Source: Posidoniimonas polymericola (GTDB taxonomy: Bacteria; Planctomycetota; Planctomycetia; Pirellulales; Lacipirellulaceae). Taken from it: a stretch of 34,603 nt of DNA. Location: assembly GCF_007859935.1 (NCBI RefSeq), contig NZ_SJPO01000010.1, positions 225,001 through 259,603 on the forward strand. Direction: 5' to 3'. Below are positions 6,811 through 13,891 of the stretch, in pieces. The notes under the pieces were generated by a model. It saw only the letters and a list, made by a program, of their open reading frames with translations, did no database searches and was not told where the DNA came from. A program made the position numbers and the translations under genes. Position 1 is the stretch's first letter, and the number at the start of each line of letters is the position of its first letter.

Positions 6811-9705
6811 TCAGGCGCCGTTCGAAATTCGGACGATGCTCAACGAGTGCGGCGGCGCGGTGTGGTGGTAGTCGGGCCCGAACTCGACCTCGTGTTGGAC
6901 CGGCGCGAGGTCGCGGCCGAGGCCGTCGTGGTTGACATCGTCCGGCTGTCCGGCGAGCACGGTCACGGCCGCCGTATGAACTCCGGAGCCCAGCCCCGTG
7001 ACCTCGATTGCTAGTTCTCGCGGCGCCGAGGAGGTGTTCACGAGTTTGATGACGAGATCACCGGACTCAGCGCTACGGACCACCGAAACCGGCAGGCCCG
7101 GAACTTCCCCGCCAGCGAGCTCGTGAGTCAGCAGTTCCTCGCCGCTGTTGCAGCTGAAGAGCTGCTGCACGTAGTAGTTGATCGTCGGCCGCACTTCGGT
7201 GTTGGTGAAGTAGATCAGGTCGGGCGTCCACTGGGTGGCGCCGACCTTGCCTAGCAGCGGCGCGTAGGACGACAATTGCACGATGTCGCCGTTGCGCTCG
7301 AGGTGCGTCAGGTAGGCCGCCTCGGCAAGGGCCGAACGGAGCGTCGAGCGACGCCCTTGGTCGTGGGCCGCGTACTCGCCGAGGTACACCGCCGAACGCG
7401 AACGATCGTAGCCGTCGTAGCGGGTGAGATTCTCGAGGAACCACTGCGGCGACCGGTAGTAGTGCTCGTCAACCATCGCCAGGCGTAGCCGATCAGCGAT
7501 CTCCCACCCGTTGGCGAAGTCTTCCCCGTCGGGCGCCGGCCCGACTGTCCCGACGACCGTGATCTCTGGGTAGCGCTCCGCGATCGCCTGCTGGATCATC
7601 TGGAAGCGGACCGCGAACTCGGGCGAGATGCGGTCTTCGTTCCCTACGCCGAGGTACTCGAGCCCTAAGGGCTCGGGGTGGCCGGACGCCGCGCGGACCG
7701 ATCCCCAGCGGGAATCGGCCGGGCCGTTGGCGTACTCGATCAGGTCGAGCACTTCCTGGGTGTACGCCGGCATGTCCTCCAACGCGATGCCCAACTGCCC
7801 GCGTCCCCACCGCCCGGTGACCGACGCGCCGGAGTTCTGACACGACACGCCCGCCGCGACCACCGGCAGCGGCTTGGCGCCGATGTCTTCGCAGAACTGG
7901 AAGTACTCGAAGTACCCCAGGCCGAGCGACTGGTGGTACCGCCAGATATTGCGTTGCCCCTTGCGCTGGTGAACCGGTCCGACCGAATCCTGCCAGCGGT
8001 AGATGTTGTCGACGCCGTCGCCGTGAACCAGGCACCCGCCCGGGAACCGCACGAACTTGGGCCGGAGGTCCGCGATCGCCTGAGCGAGGTCCCTGCGGAG
8101 GCCGTTCTTGCGACCCTGGAACGTGTCCCGCGGGAACAGTGAGATCATGTCGAGTCCCACCCGACCCGCTCCCGTCGAGCAAACCGTCAGCCGCGCGTTG
8201 TCGATCGTGCGGCTGGCGGTCAGCTCGGCGGCGAGTCGCCCCCAACTTGCGTCGGGCGCAGGCAAGCGGGCCTCGGTGATCGCTTGCCCCGCATGGTCCT
8301 CCAGACGCACGACCAGCTCGCTTGGCTGATCGGCGAGCTGCCTGGCGAACAGCGAGAAGTCGTACTTCTGCCCCTCGGTCAGCGCGATGCCGGCGAAACC
8401 GACATTTTGCAGCCCGACCCGTCCCTGGTCGCTGCGGGTCCCTAGCACCGCGTAGCTGGGGTTGTTCGCATGCAGCGGCTGGTTGCTTTCGACGACCACC
8501 TCGCCCTCGCCCCCATCAAGCTCGACGAGGGTCCAGCCGGTGAGCGAGTCCCAGCCGCGGTGGTCGGACGCAGAGAACTCAAACGAACGGTTCTGCACAA
8601 GCTCCGCGTAGAGCCCGCCATCGGCGGCGTAGTTAAGGTCCTCGAAGAAAACGCCGAACAGGTCCCCGCTGATCGGCTTGCCGGGTCGGGTCGCGTCGAT
8701 ACGCAGCCGGGCAGACTTGTTGGTTTTGCCACGCGGCTTTTCGCTGCTCTTTAGCTCGGTCGCGGGGACCGGCTCGAAGACGTCAACCGCCTCGATGGTC
8801 CCGTCGTCGGCGTGACGCAGCGGCGACAGGCAGGTCTCGCGGTTGTAGCCGTCGCCGTCGGGGATGCGGAAGCGGTGGTAAGCGATCACCCACTCGTCGC
8901 GCCCCGGGACCTTGCCAATCGAGTGGTGCCCTGCGCCGAAGACCACGCCGCTCTGCTTCAGGATCGGGTTCTGGCTAGCCTTCTCGAACGGGCCGAGTGG
9001 CGATTCCGACGTGCCGTAAGCGACGCTGTAGCGCGGGTCGCGGGTGTCGTACTCGGACCAGCTTAGGTAGTACTTGCCTTGGCGTTTGTGGACAAACGGG
9101 CCCTCGTTGTAACCGGGGGGAGTGATGTCGCGGACCTTGGCCGGGTCGAACGAAATCATGTCGTCGTTTAGCTCGACCGCCTTGCAACGTCCCTGCCCCC
9201 AGTAGAGGTAGGCGCGGTTGTCGTCGTCGACATACACCATCGGGTCGATAGCCTGCATGCCGCGGTAGTCCCTCGCAGAAACGAGCGGCTTGCCCAGCGG
9301 GTCGTGGAACGGGCCGGTCGGCGTGTCCGCCACCGCGACGCCGATGTTCTTGTCCGCGCTGTAGTAGTAATAGTACTTGCCGCCCTTGGTCGCGCAGGCC
9401 GGCGCCCAGGCGTGGATGTCCGCCCACTCGAGGTCCCGCGGAAGGTCGAGGATGACGCCGTCGTTCCGCCAGTTGACCAGGTCGGCCGACGACCAGACCT
9501 GGAACGAGGTCGACCGCCACCCCTCGGTGCCGTCGGTGGTCGGGTACAGGTAGCAGCGGTCGCTGAAGAACGCGATGTGCGGGTCGGCGTTGACGCCCGG
9601 CAGGACCGCGGGCGGCGCCTTTGCGTCCGGTTCGCCCCTGGCGTTGCCACCAAACGCGAGCCAGCAGAAGCAGCAGAATGCAATGCCAGAGAAGCGGGCA
9701 GTCAT
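6811..9705 (-). CDS. Two-module secreted glycosidase: GH43-like plus GH51-like alpha-L-arabinofuranosidase
   Basis: The predicted protein has 964 residues with a short signal peptide. Residues about 35-320 form a GH43-type five-bladed propeller: NADPHI gives the putative catalytic base Asp41, QAIDPMVYVDD gives Asp154, and GYNEGPFV gives the acid Glu201. Blade motifs such as WSSADLVNW, YYYYYSA and AYHRFR are present. After a basic linker (about 318-333), residues 335-530 start a GH51-like part (GDLFGVFFEDLNYAADGGLYAELVQNRSFE) with an inserted beta-sandwich resembling a carbohydrate-binding domain. The barrel then shows RFPGGCLV, LGVGNEDRISPE with the putative acid/base Glu690, and AVYLGEYAAH with the putative nucleophile Glu777. 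Both families remove arabinose or xylose residues from arabinan or arabinoxylan. One chain would therefore carry two active sites acting on related bonds. It is separated by 400 bp from the sulfatase operon, so joint action on the same glycan is inference. Confidence 0.92.
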   Translation of the reverse strand: MTARFSGIAFCCFCWLAFGGNARGEPDAKAPPAVLPGVNADPHIAFFSDRCYLYPTTDGTEGWRSTSFQVWSSADLVNWRNDGVILDLPRDLEWADIHAWAPACATKGGKYYYYYSADKNIGVAVADTPTGPFHDPLGKPLVSARDYRGMQAIDPMVYVDDDNRAYLYWGQGRCKAVELNDDMISFDPAKVRDITPPGYNEGPFVHKRQGKYYLSWSEYDTRDPRYSVAYGTSESPLGPFEKASQNPILKQSGVVFGAGHHSIGKVPGRDEWVIAYHRFRIPDGDGYNRETCLSPLRHADDGTIEAVDVFEPVPATELKSSEKPRGKTNKSARLRIDATRPGKPISGDLFGVFFEDLNYAADGGLYAELVQNRSFEFSASDHRGWDSLTGWTLVELDGGEGEVVVESNQPLHANNPSYAVLGTRSDQGRVGLQNVGFAGIALTEGQKYDFSLFARQLADQPSELVVRLEDHAGQAITEARLPAPDASWGRLAAELTASRTIDNARLTVCSTGAGRVGLDMISLFPRDTFQGRKNGLRRDLAQAIADLRPKFVRFPGGCLVHGDGVDNIYRWQDSVGPVHQRKGQRNIWRYHQSLGLGYFEYFQFCEDIGAKPLPVVAAGVSCQNSGASVTGRWGRGQLGIALEDMPAYTQEVLDLIEYANGPADSRWGSVRAASGHPEPLGLEYLGVGNEDRISPEFAVRFQMIQQAIAERYPEITVVGTVGPAPDGEDFANGWEIADRLRLAMVDEHYYRSPQWFLENLTRYDGYDRSRSAVYLGEYAAHDQGRRSTLRSALAEAAYLTHLERNGDIVQLSSYAPLLGKVGATQWTPDLIYFTNTEVRPTINYYVQQLFSCNSGEELLTHELAGGEVPGLPVSVVRSAESGDLVIKLVNTSSAPRELAIEVTGLGSGVHTAAVTVLAGQPDDVNHDGLGRDLAPVQHEVEFGPDYHHTAPPHSLSIVRISNGA

Positions 9706-9841
9706 ATGAAATTCCGAATGGGGGAAAGAGCCGTCGAGCTTGCCGAGTCCCGCTTGGGCAGCGGGCGGGGTTCCATTCTAAGCCGCCAACAGATCGTCTT
9801 CGATGGTCTGGAGCCGCACGGGGGGCGTGCGCGCGGCGCCG

Positions 9842-10930
9842 TCAGCGCGGTTGGCGCGTCGGGGCGGCTGTTAGCGAGCCGAGCGGCTCGTCCGCCGAGC
9901 CACTCTGGTTCTCGCTCGCCATTAGTTCGGTCAGCACGCCGTGGTAGCCCCGCGTTAAATGGGCGCGGCTCCGGAAGTCGTCGTCCTGCATTAGCACCCG
10001 GTGCAGCTTCCCCAGGTTGGGGCCGGGCACACTTGGGAACAGGTGGTGTTCCAGGTGGTGGTTCACGTTAAACGGTGAGACAAGCCAACGCTCCCACCAC
10101 CGCGGCAGCACCGTGCGGGTCGCCCGCAGTTCTTCGCTGCTGTCGGCGCCGATGTGCTCGGCGGTCGCGCGCAACCGCAGCGAAAAGTTAACCAGCGTCA
10201 CGCCCGGTACCAGGTACAAAGCGATCAGCTTGCCGGTTGTCCACGGCGCCACAGAGAACCCCCACCCGATCAACGCGTACACGCCCGCCATATTGACGAA
10301 GTAGAGCACACGCGTGTGGAGGGGAAAGGCCGGCGAGAGCGGCTCGCGCAGATGGTTCCACGGAGCCCAGTGCTGGTACATCACCCACGCGCGGTGGACG
10401 TTCAGGCCGGCGAGGCTGCGGGCCATTACCGCGCAGAACTCTCGGCCGTTCTTGGGCCACTCGAACCACTCGCTGTCGGTGCTCTGCGCGACAAGGTCGA
10501 TGTCGTCCTTGGTGTTGGTGAAGCGGTGGTGCTGGAAGTGCGTCCTGCGGTACAGGCCGGTCGTCATCCCGATCGGGAAGGCCAGCAGCAGGTCCGACAC
10601 AAGGTCGTTCACCAGCCGATTCTTGTACAGCAGGTAGTGCGAGGCGTCGTGCACCAGCACGCCCATCCCGACAATGCGCGACGCCACGACGCAGCCGGCA
10701 ATCAGGAAGACCCACCAGTGCGGCATCATCGCCGCCCAGGCCATGGCGCCCACCAGGGGGGCCCAGATCCCTAAGATCAGTAGTGACGACCGCCACCCGT
10801 TGACTCGCGACAGGCGCCGGACCGCAGCGATGTGCGTCGTCCGCGGGAAGCGTTCCAGCGGCGCGGCCAGCTCCGCCTCGTTAGATGGCGGTACTTGAAC
10901 GGAAGCGTGGTCACGCACGGCGTCGGTCAT
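9842..10930 (-). CDS. Membrane fatty acid desaturase family protein
   Basis: The predicted protein has 362 residues with the three histidine boxes of membrane di-iron desaturases: HDASH (94-98), HFQHH (131-135) and HHLEHH (291-296). An extra family feature, HRFTNTKDDIDL, follows the second box. Hydrophobic segments at about 49-68, 72-95, 110-125, 205-225 and 233-252 fit membrane passes that place the boxes on the cytoplasmic side. The family introduces double bonds (or hydroxyl groups) into acyl chains or related lipids using oxygen and an electron donor; regiospecificity cannot be read from the sequence. The spacing and the final HHLEHHLFPSVPGPNLGKLH motif are typical of acyl-lipid desaturases. 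The ATG at 10930 is the only good start. The GH43-GH51 gene follows 136 bp downstream on the same strand, with no functional link evident. A ferredoxin is encoded elsewhere in the window (18281-18559), but pairing them is speculative. Confidence 0.9.
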   Translation of the reverse strand: MTDAVRDHASVQVPPSNEAELAAPLERFPRTTHIAAVRRLSRVNGWRSSLLILGIWAPLVGAMAWAAMMPHWWVFLIAGCVVASRIVGMGVLVHDASHYLLYKNRLVNDLVSDLLLAFPIGMTTGLYRRTHFQHHRFTNTKDDIDLVAQSTDSEWFEWPKNGREFCAVMARSLAGLNVHRAWVMYQHWAPWNHLREPLSPAFPLHTRVLYFVNMAGVYALIGWGFSVAPWTTGKLIALYLVPGVTLVNFSLRLRATAEHIGADSSEELRATRTVLPRWWERWLVSPFNVNHHLEHHLFPSVPGPNLGKLHRVLMQDDDFRSRAHLTRGYHGVLTELMASENQSGSADEPLGSLTAAPTRQPR

Positions 10931-11104
10931 CGGCGGCGATTATGGGAAGCGGGGCTAGGCGCCAGGCCCGCGTGGACCGGCCGCCGTCTACTACCCATCT
11001 TACCACCTCAGCCGGTGCGGGCGCGGAACCTACGGCGATTCTGCCCCCTGAAAGCTCGACCAGGGACTCGGCCGCCGGCGGCGAATCCGAGAGAAGAAAA
11101 GAAG

Positions 11105-11187
11105 CGGAGGGCACGGGACTCGAACCCGCAACCCCTTTCGGGGCACCTGAATTCCAATCAGGCCGCTAGCCAATTCGCCTACCCTCC
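11105..11187 (-). tRNA. tRNA-Ser (anticodon GGA)
   Basis: Read on the minus strand, the acceptor GGAGGGT pairs with GCCCTCC (one G-U pair). The anticodon stem CCTGA/TCAGG encloses the loop TTGGAAT, giving anticodon GGA for serine codons UCC/UCU. A long variable arm, CCCC-GAAA-GGGG, marks a class II tRNA, and the T arm GCGGG-TTCGAGT-CCCGT is standard. The discriminator base is G, as expected for tRNA-Ser. The 3' CCA is not encoded. The D stem looks weak (about two clear pairs). The gene is on the same strand as rho (upstream) and the desaturase (downstream). Confidence 0.94.
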
Positions 11188-11194
11188 GTTTTTT

Positions 11195-11319
11195 GGCGGT
11201 CTCGGCTTGGCGGGGCCAAGACCTCGCCACGCGCGGGGCGTGGCTGCCACTCTCTGTTTTGCTGGCGGTCTTGGCTTGGCGGGGCCAAGACCTCGCCACG
11301 CATGGTGCGTGGCTGCCAC
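11195..11319. repeat. Two direct copies of a 56-bp double-hairpin repeat beside tRNA-Ser
   Basis: Copies at 11195-11250 and 11264-11319 are nearly identical, differing at only a few positions mainly in one loop, and are separated by 13 bp. Each copy contains two inverted repeats: GGTCTTGGC / GCCAAGACC (the first copy has one change) and GCCACGC / GCGTGGC. The second palindrome differs between the copies mainly in its loop (GCGGG versus ATGGT), with a paired base retained, which suggests that folding is maintained. The array starts 8 bp upstream of the tRNA 5' end. It has the character of an intergenic palindromic repeat of REP type; no transposase is nearby. Confidence 0.85.
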
Positions 11320-11433
11320 CCTAGTCTAGTTCCCGTCCGGCAGAAAACACGGCTGGCGATCCAGGATTGTCGATTGCGACCCCCGATCGTGCAAGAGCCC
11401 AGATCCAATAAGAGTCTGTCGGAACAAACTCGG

Positions 11434-11461
11434 CCCCTGGACCGGCGGGGCGGTCCAGGGG
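11434..11461 (-). terminator. Hairpin terminator candidate after rho
   Basis: A perfect 11-bp stem, CCCCTGGACCG / CGGTCCAGGGG with a 6-nt loop, lies 14 nt beyond the rho stop codon on the minus strand. In that direction it is followed by CCGAGTTTGTTCC, only a loose T-rich stretch, so it may stabilise the 3' end as much as terminate. Confidence 0.6.
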
Positions 11462-11475
11462 GTCCGGTTAATTTC

Positions 11476-12828
11476 TTAATCGACCGCCGAGGCGCCCTGG
11501 ATGAGCATGATGAACTCGCCGTTGGACTTAAACTTGCCCAGCTTGGAGGTCAGCTGCTCCATGGCGTCGATGTGGTGCATGCTGGAGAGCGTGCGGCGGA
11601 GCGCGGTGGCCGCGTGCAGCGACTCCGGCGGCAGCAGCTTCTCTTCGCGGCGGGTGCCGGACTGCTCGATGTCGATCGCGGGCCAGACGCGGCGGTCGGC
11701 CAGCTTGCGGTCGAGCACCAGCTCCATATTGCCGGTCCCCTTGAACTCCTGGAAGATCAGCTCGTCCATGCGGCTGCCGGTGTCGATCAGGGCGGTGCCG
11801 ACAATCGTCAGCGAGCCCCCTTCTTCGAACGCCCGGGCCGTGGCGAACAGCTTCTTGGGGATGTCCATCGCCTTGATGTCGACGCCGCCCGACATAGTGC
11901 GGCCGGTGTTGCCGACCCACTTGTTGAACGCGCGGGCCAGGCGGGTGATGGAGTCCATTAGGAGGAAGACGTCGCGGCCCATCTCGGTGAGTCGCTTGCA
12001 GCGCTCGATAGTCAGTTGCGACAGCCGGACGTGGCTCTCGACGTCCTGGTCGAGGCTGCTCGCGAAGACCTCGCCGTGGACGCTGCGTTTCATGTCCGTG
12101 ACTTCTTCGGGCCGCTCGTCGATGAGCAGCACCATCATCGCCACGTCGGGGTGGTTCTCGGAGACCGCGCGGCTGACCTGCTGCATCAGCACGGTCTTGC
12201 CGGTCCGCGGCGGCGCGACGATCAGCGCCCGCTGGCCCTTGCCGAGCGGCGTGAGCAGGTCCATCACGCGGGTGCTGAGCGGCTCGGGACCGGTCTCCAG
12301 ACGCAGCCACTCTTCGGGCGTGATGGGAGTGAGGTCCTCAAACTCCTTGACCTTGACGTAGTCGTCCGGCGCGATGCCGTCGACGTCCAGCAGCTCCTTG
12401 AGCCGCGGGCCTTGGCCGCGGCGGTGGTGCTGGACCATGCCGGACAGCAGCAGGCCCTCCCGCAGTCCGTACTTCTCGATCATGGTGCCGGGCACAAACG
12501 GGTCGGTGCGCTCACGGCTGAAGTTGGTGGTCGGGCTGCGGAGGAAACCGTAGCCATTGGGGTGCATCTCGAGGACGCCCGAGCCGGGCGTAAGTTCGGC
12601 GCCGGACGCGTTGTCGTCGGCGGGGAAGTTGTCGCGGCGCGGGTCCTGGTTCTGCTGGTTGTGCCCGCCGCCGCCACGGCGTCGGTTGCCACGTCCGCCG
12701 CCAGACCCGCCGGAGCCGCCATTGCGGCCGCGGTTGTTGTAACCGCCGCGGCTCTGACCTTGGCCTTGGCCTTGTGAGCGTTGCCCGTTCCGGCCACGGT
12801 TGCGGCCGCCGCTGTTGTTTTTCGCCAT
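11476..12828 (-). CDS. rho: Transcription termination factor Rho with long RG/Q-rich N-terminal tail
   Basis: The predicted protein has 450 residues. Residues 1-75 are low-complexity and rich in Gly, Arg, Asn and Gln, in place of the usual helical Rho N-terminal domain. A cold-shock-like RNA-binding domain follows (GVLEMHPNGYGFLRS, 84-98; core GYGFLR at 92-97). The ATPase core has Walker A APPRTGKT (205-212, Lys211), LLIDERPEEVTDM (234-246), Walker B VFLLMD (287-292) and the conserved RLARAFN and GRTMSGGVD segments. Rho is the hexameric RNA helicase that ends untranslated transcripts. A TTG three bases upstream is in frame, but the ATG at 12828 is preferred. The gene stands alone. Its leader contains two stacked hairpins and a T-run (see 12835-12899). 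The tail could add RNA affinity or promote condensation (inference). Confidence 0.96.
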   Translation of the reverse strand: MAKNNSGGRNRGRNGQRSQGQGQGQSRGGYNNRGRNGGSGGSGGGRGNRRRGGGGHNQQNQDPRRDNFPADDNASGAELTPGSGVLEMHPNGYGFLRSPTTNFSRERTDPFVPGTMIEKYGLREGLLLSGMVQHHRRGQGPRLKELLDVDGIAPDDYVKVKEFEDLTPITPEEWLRLETGPEPLSTRVMDLLTPLGKGQRALIVAPPRTGKTVLMQQVSRAVSENHPDVAMMVLLIDERPEEVTDMKRSVHGEVFASSLDQDVESHVRLSQLTIERCKRLTEMGRDVFLLMDSITRLARAFNKWVGNTGRTMSGGVDIKAMDIPKKLFATARAFEEGGSLTIVGTALIDTGSRMDELIFQEFKGTGNMELVLDRKLADRRVWPAIDIEQSGTRREEKLLPPESLHAATALRRTLSSMHHIDAMEQLTSKLGKFKSNGEFIMLIQGASAVD

Positions 12829-12834
12829 CAAATC

Positions 12835-12899
12835 AGTAACTAAAAAAGGAAGCAGTCTGCCCCGGACACTGCGTCCGGGCGCCCGGCTTGTCGCCGGGC
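12835..12899 (-). promoter_or_regulatory. Twin-hairpin leader upstream of rho, possible attenuator
   Basis: On the minus strand, about 33-71 nt before the rho start, two 7-bp GC stems with 5-nt loops are stacked one base apart: GCCCGGC/GCCGGGC at 12881-12899 and CCCGGAC/GTCCGGG at 12861-12879. Then come CAGACTGC and TTCCTTTTTT just before the start. A hairpin followed by a T-run in the leader of rho is reminiscent of the autogenous attenuation known for E. coli rho, but here the T-run is about 12 nt from the stem, so classical intrinsic termination would be weak. No Shine-Dalgarno site is seen. Confidence 0.45.
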
Positions 12900-13891
12900 T
12901 GGTAAGGGTCTCTTTGGCGGTCGCGTTCCGGCAGTTGAGTTGCGTGTGCCGAGGCCCGCCGCTTGGCGTTCCCGGTAGCGTCGGGCGCCGCGTTGGTGTG
13001 CCTGCCGTGGCGAAACCAAGGGGATCGCGATGGCGCAGCGCAACGGGCGTGGTCGATCTGCTAAGCGGAAGAGCTAGCCTGAAAGGGCCCTCTCAACCAG
13101 CGGACGTGCGCCGCGTGAGAGAGCCAGTCTCCTCGTAAGAGCGGGGCCCAGGGGCGAGGCGCCAGCCTGGATGATGTGGATTCCTAATGTTTTGGTGGAG
13201 CCGCTCTCGCCGAGTGTTGCCGGCAAGGACTAATCGACTTCCCCAATAGCCTCTCTAACGGGGCATTGGCCCCGTTGCTGCACGGTCAGAGCGGATGGCT
13301 CGCCGACAGCTCCAACTGCGGGGTACGCCTGGCGCCTTATCCATGGCCGGCCCACCAGCAGGTGCGTAAGCCTGCAGACAATCAATGTTTCCTGGCGAGG
13401 CCGCTGGGGTTGAGACAGACCTGCTGAGGTGCAGGACGTCAAAGCAAGCCCACTGACGGAGCAACCAGGCCTGCGTCTCTGTGGGGGGTTCGCAAAGTAG
13501 CCGAACCAGAATCGGTGAGACGCAGAAAACAGGGTTTGTCTTGCAAACAAACCGTAAGAGCAAAAGCCCTCAAGAACTCCCTGCTTACGAATTCGCAGGA
13601 ACATCAATCTCGACCGTAGTATTGGACATGGATGGGGCCGTGTCAAGAGAACTTTTGCTAGCAGCTGCGGGAATCTCGTCCCACCTGCCGCCGGCCCGCT
13701 GCCCCCGAGGCGGCCCACCGCGACTCGCATCGGGCCCACGACGCCGGGGGCGTCAACTTTTTTTCCGAGTTGGCAGAATCACTGCAATCGTCACGTCCTG
13801 CCAACCGATGCTGCATGATATCCACGGACCCGTTACACTCGCCGCGCGCCACAGGGGCGCTGACAGCAGGTTTCCTAAAAGGTAGGCAAGG
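12900..13891. other. Gene-poor region, about 1 kb, with hairpins
   Basis: No convincing gene lies between rho and the thioredoxin-fold gene. Open frames on both strands (for example 13230-13739 minus and 13481-13885 plus) lack domains, start signals and protein-like composition. Visible structure includes an 8-bp perfect hairpin with a 4-nt loop at 13257-13276 (AACGGGGC/GCCCCGTT), a 7-bp hairpin at about 13530-13551 (GGTTTGT/ACAAACC), and the terminator-like hairpin at 13740-13764. Bases from about 13480 to 13660 are visibly less GC-rich than the flanks. Confidence 0.55.
13740..13764 (+). terminator. Intrinsic terminator-like hairpin without an obvious upstream gene
   Basis: The stem GACGCC / GGCGTC (6 bp, 3-nt loop) is followed by AAC and seven T residues on the plus strand. 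This is a textbook Rho-independent layout, but no protein gene on the plus strand precedes it for more than 10 kb. It would fit the 3' end of a small RNA or a premature terminator in the leader of the gene starting at 13892. Confidence 0.6.

Noticed and set aside
11195..11319. The two 56-bp copies considered as an attachment-site duplication from tRNA-targeted integration
   Set aside because: The repeats do not contain tRNA sequence, lie on the 5' side of the tRNA, and no integrase gene is near.
10832..11329. Open frame of 165 codons on the plus strand upstream of the 56-bp repeats
   Set aside because: It runs across the antisense of tRNA-Ser and through both 56-bp repeat copies (its repeated GGLGLAGPRPRHA comes from them), so it is not a gene.
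13481..13885. Plus-strand open frame of 134 codons before the thioredoxin-fold gene
   Set aside because: It reads through the terminator hairpin at 13740-13764, has no recognisable domain and changes to Arg/Pro-rich composition; kept only as a note in the intergenic entry.
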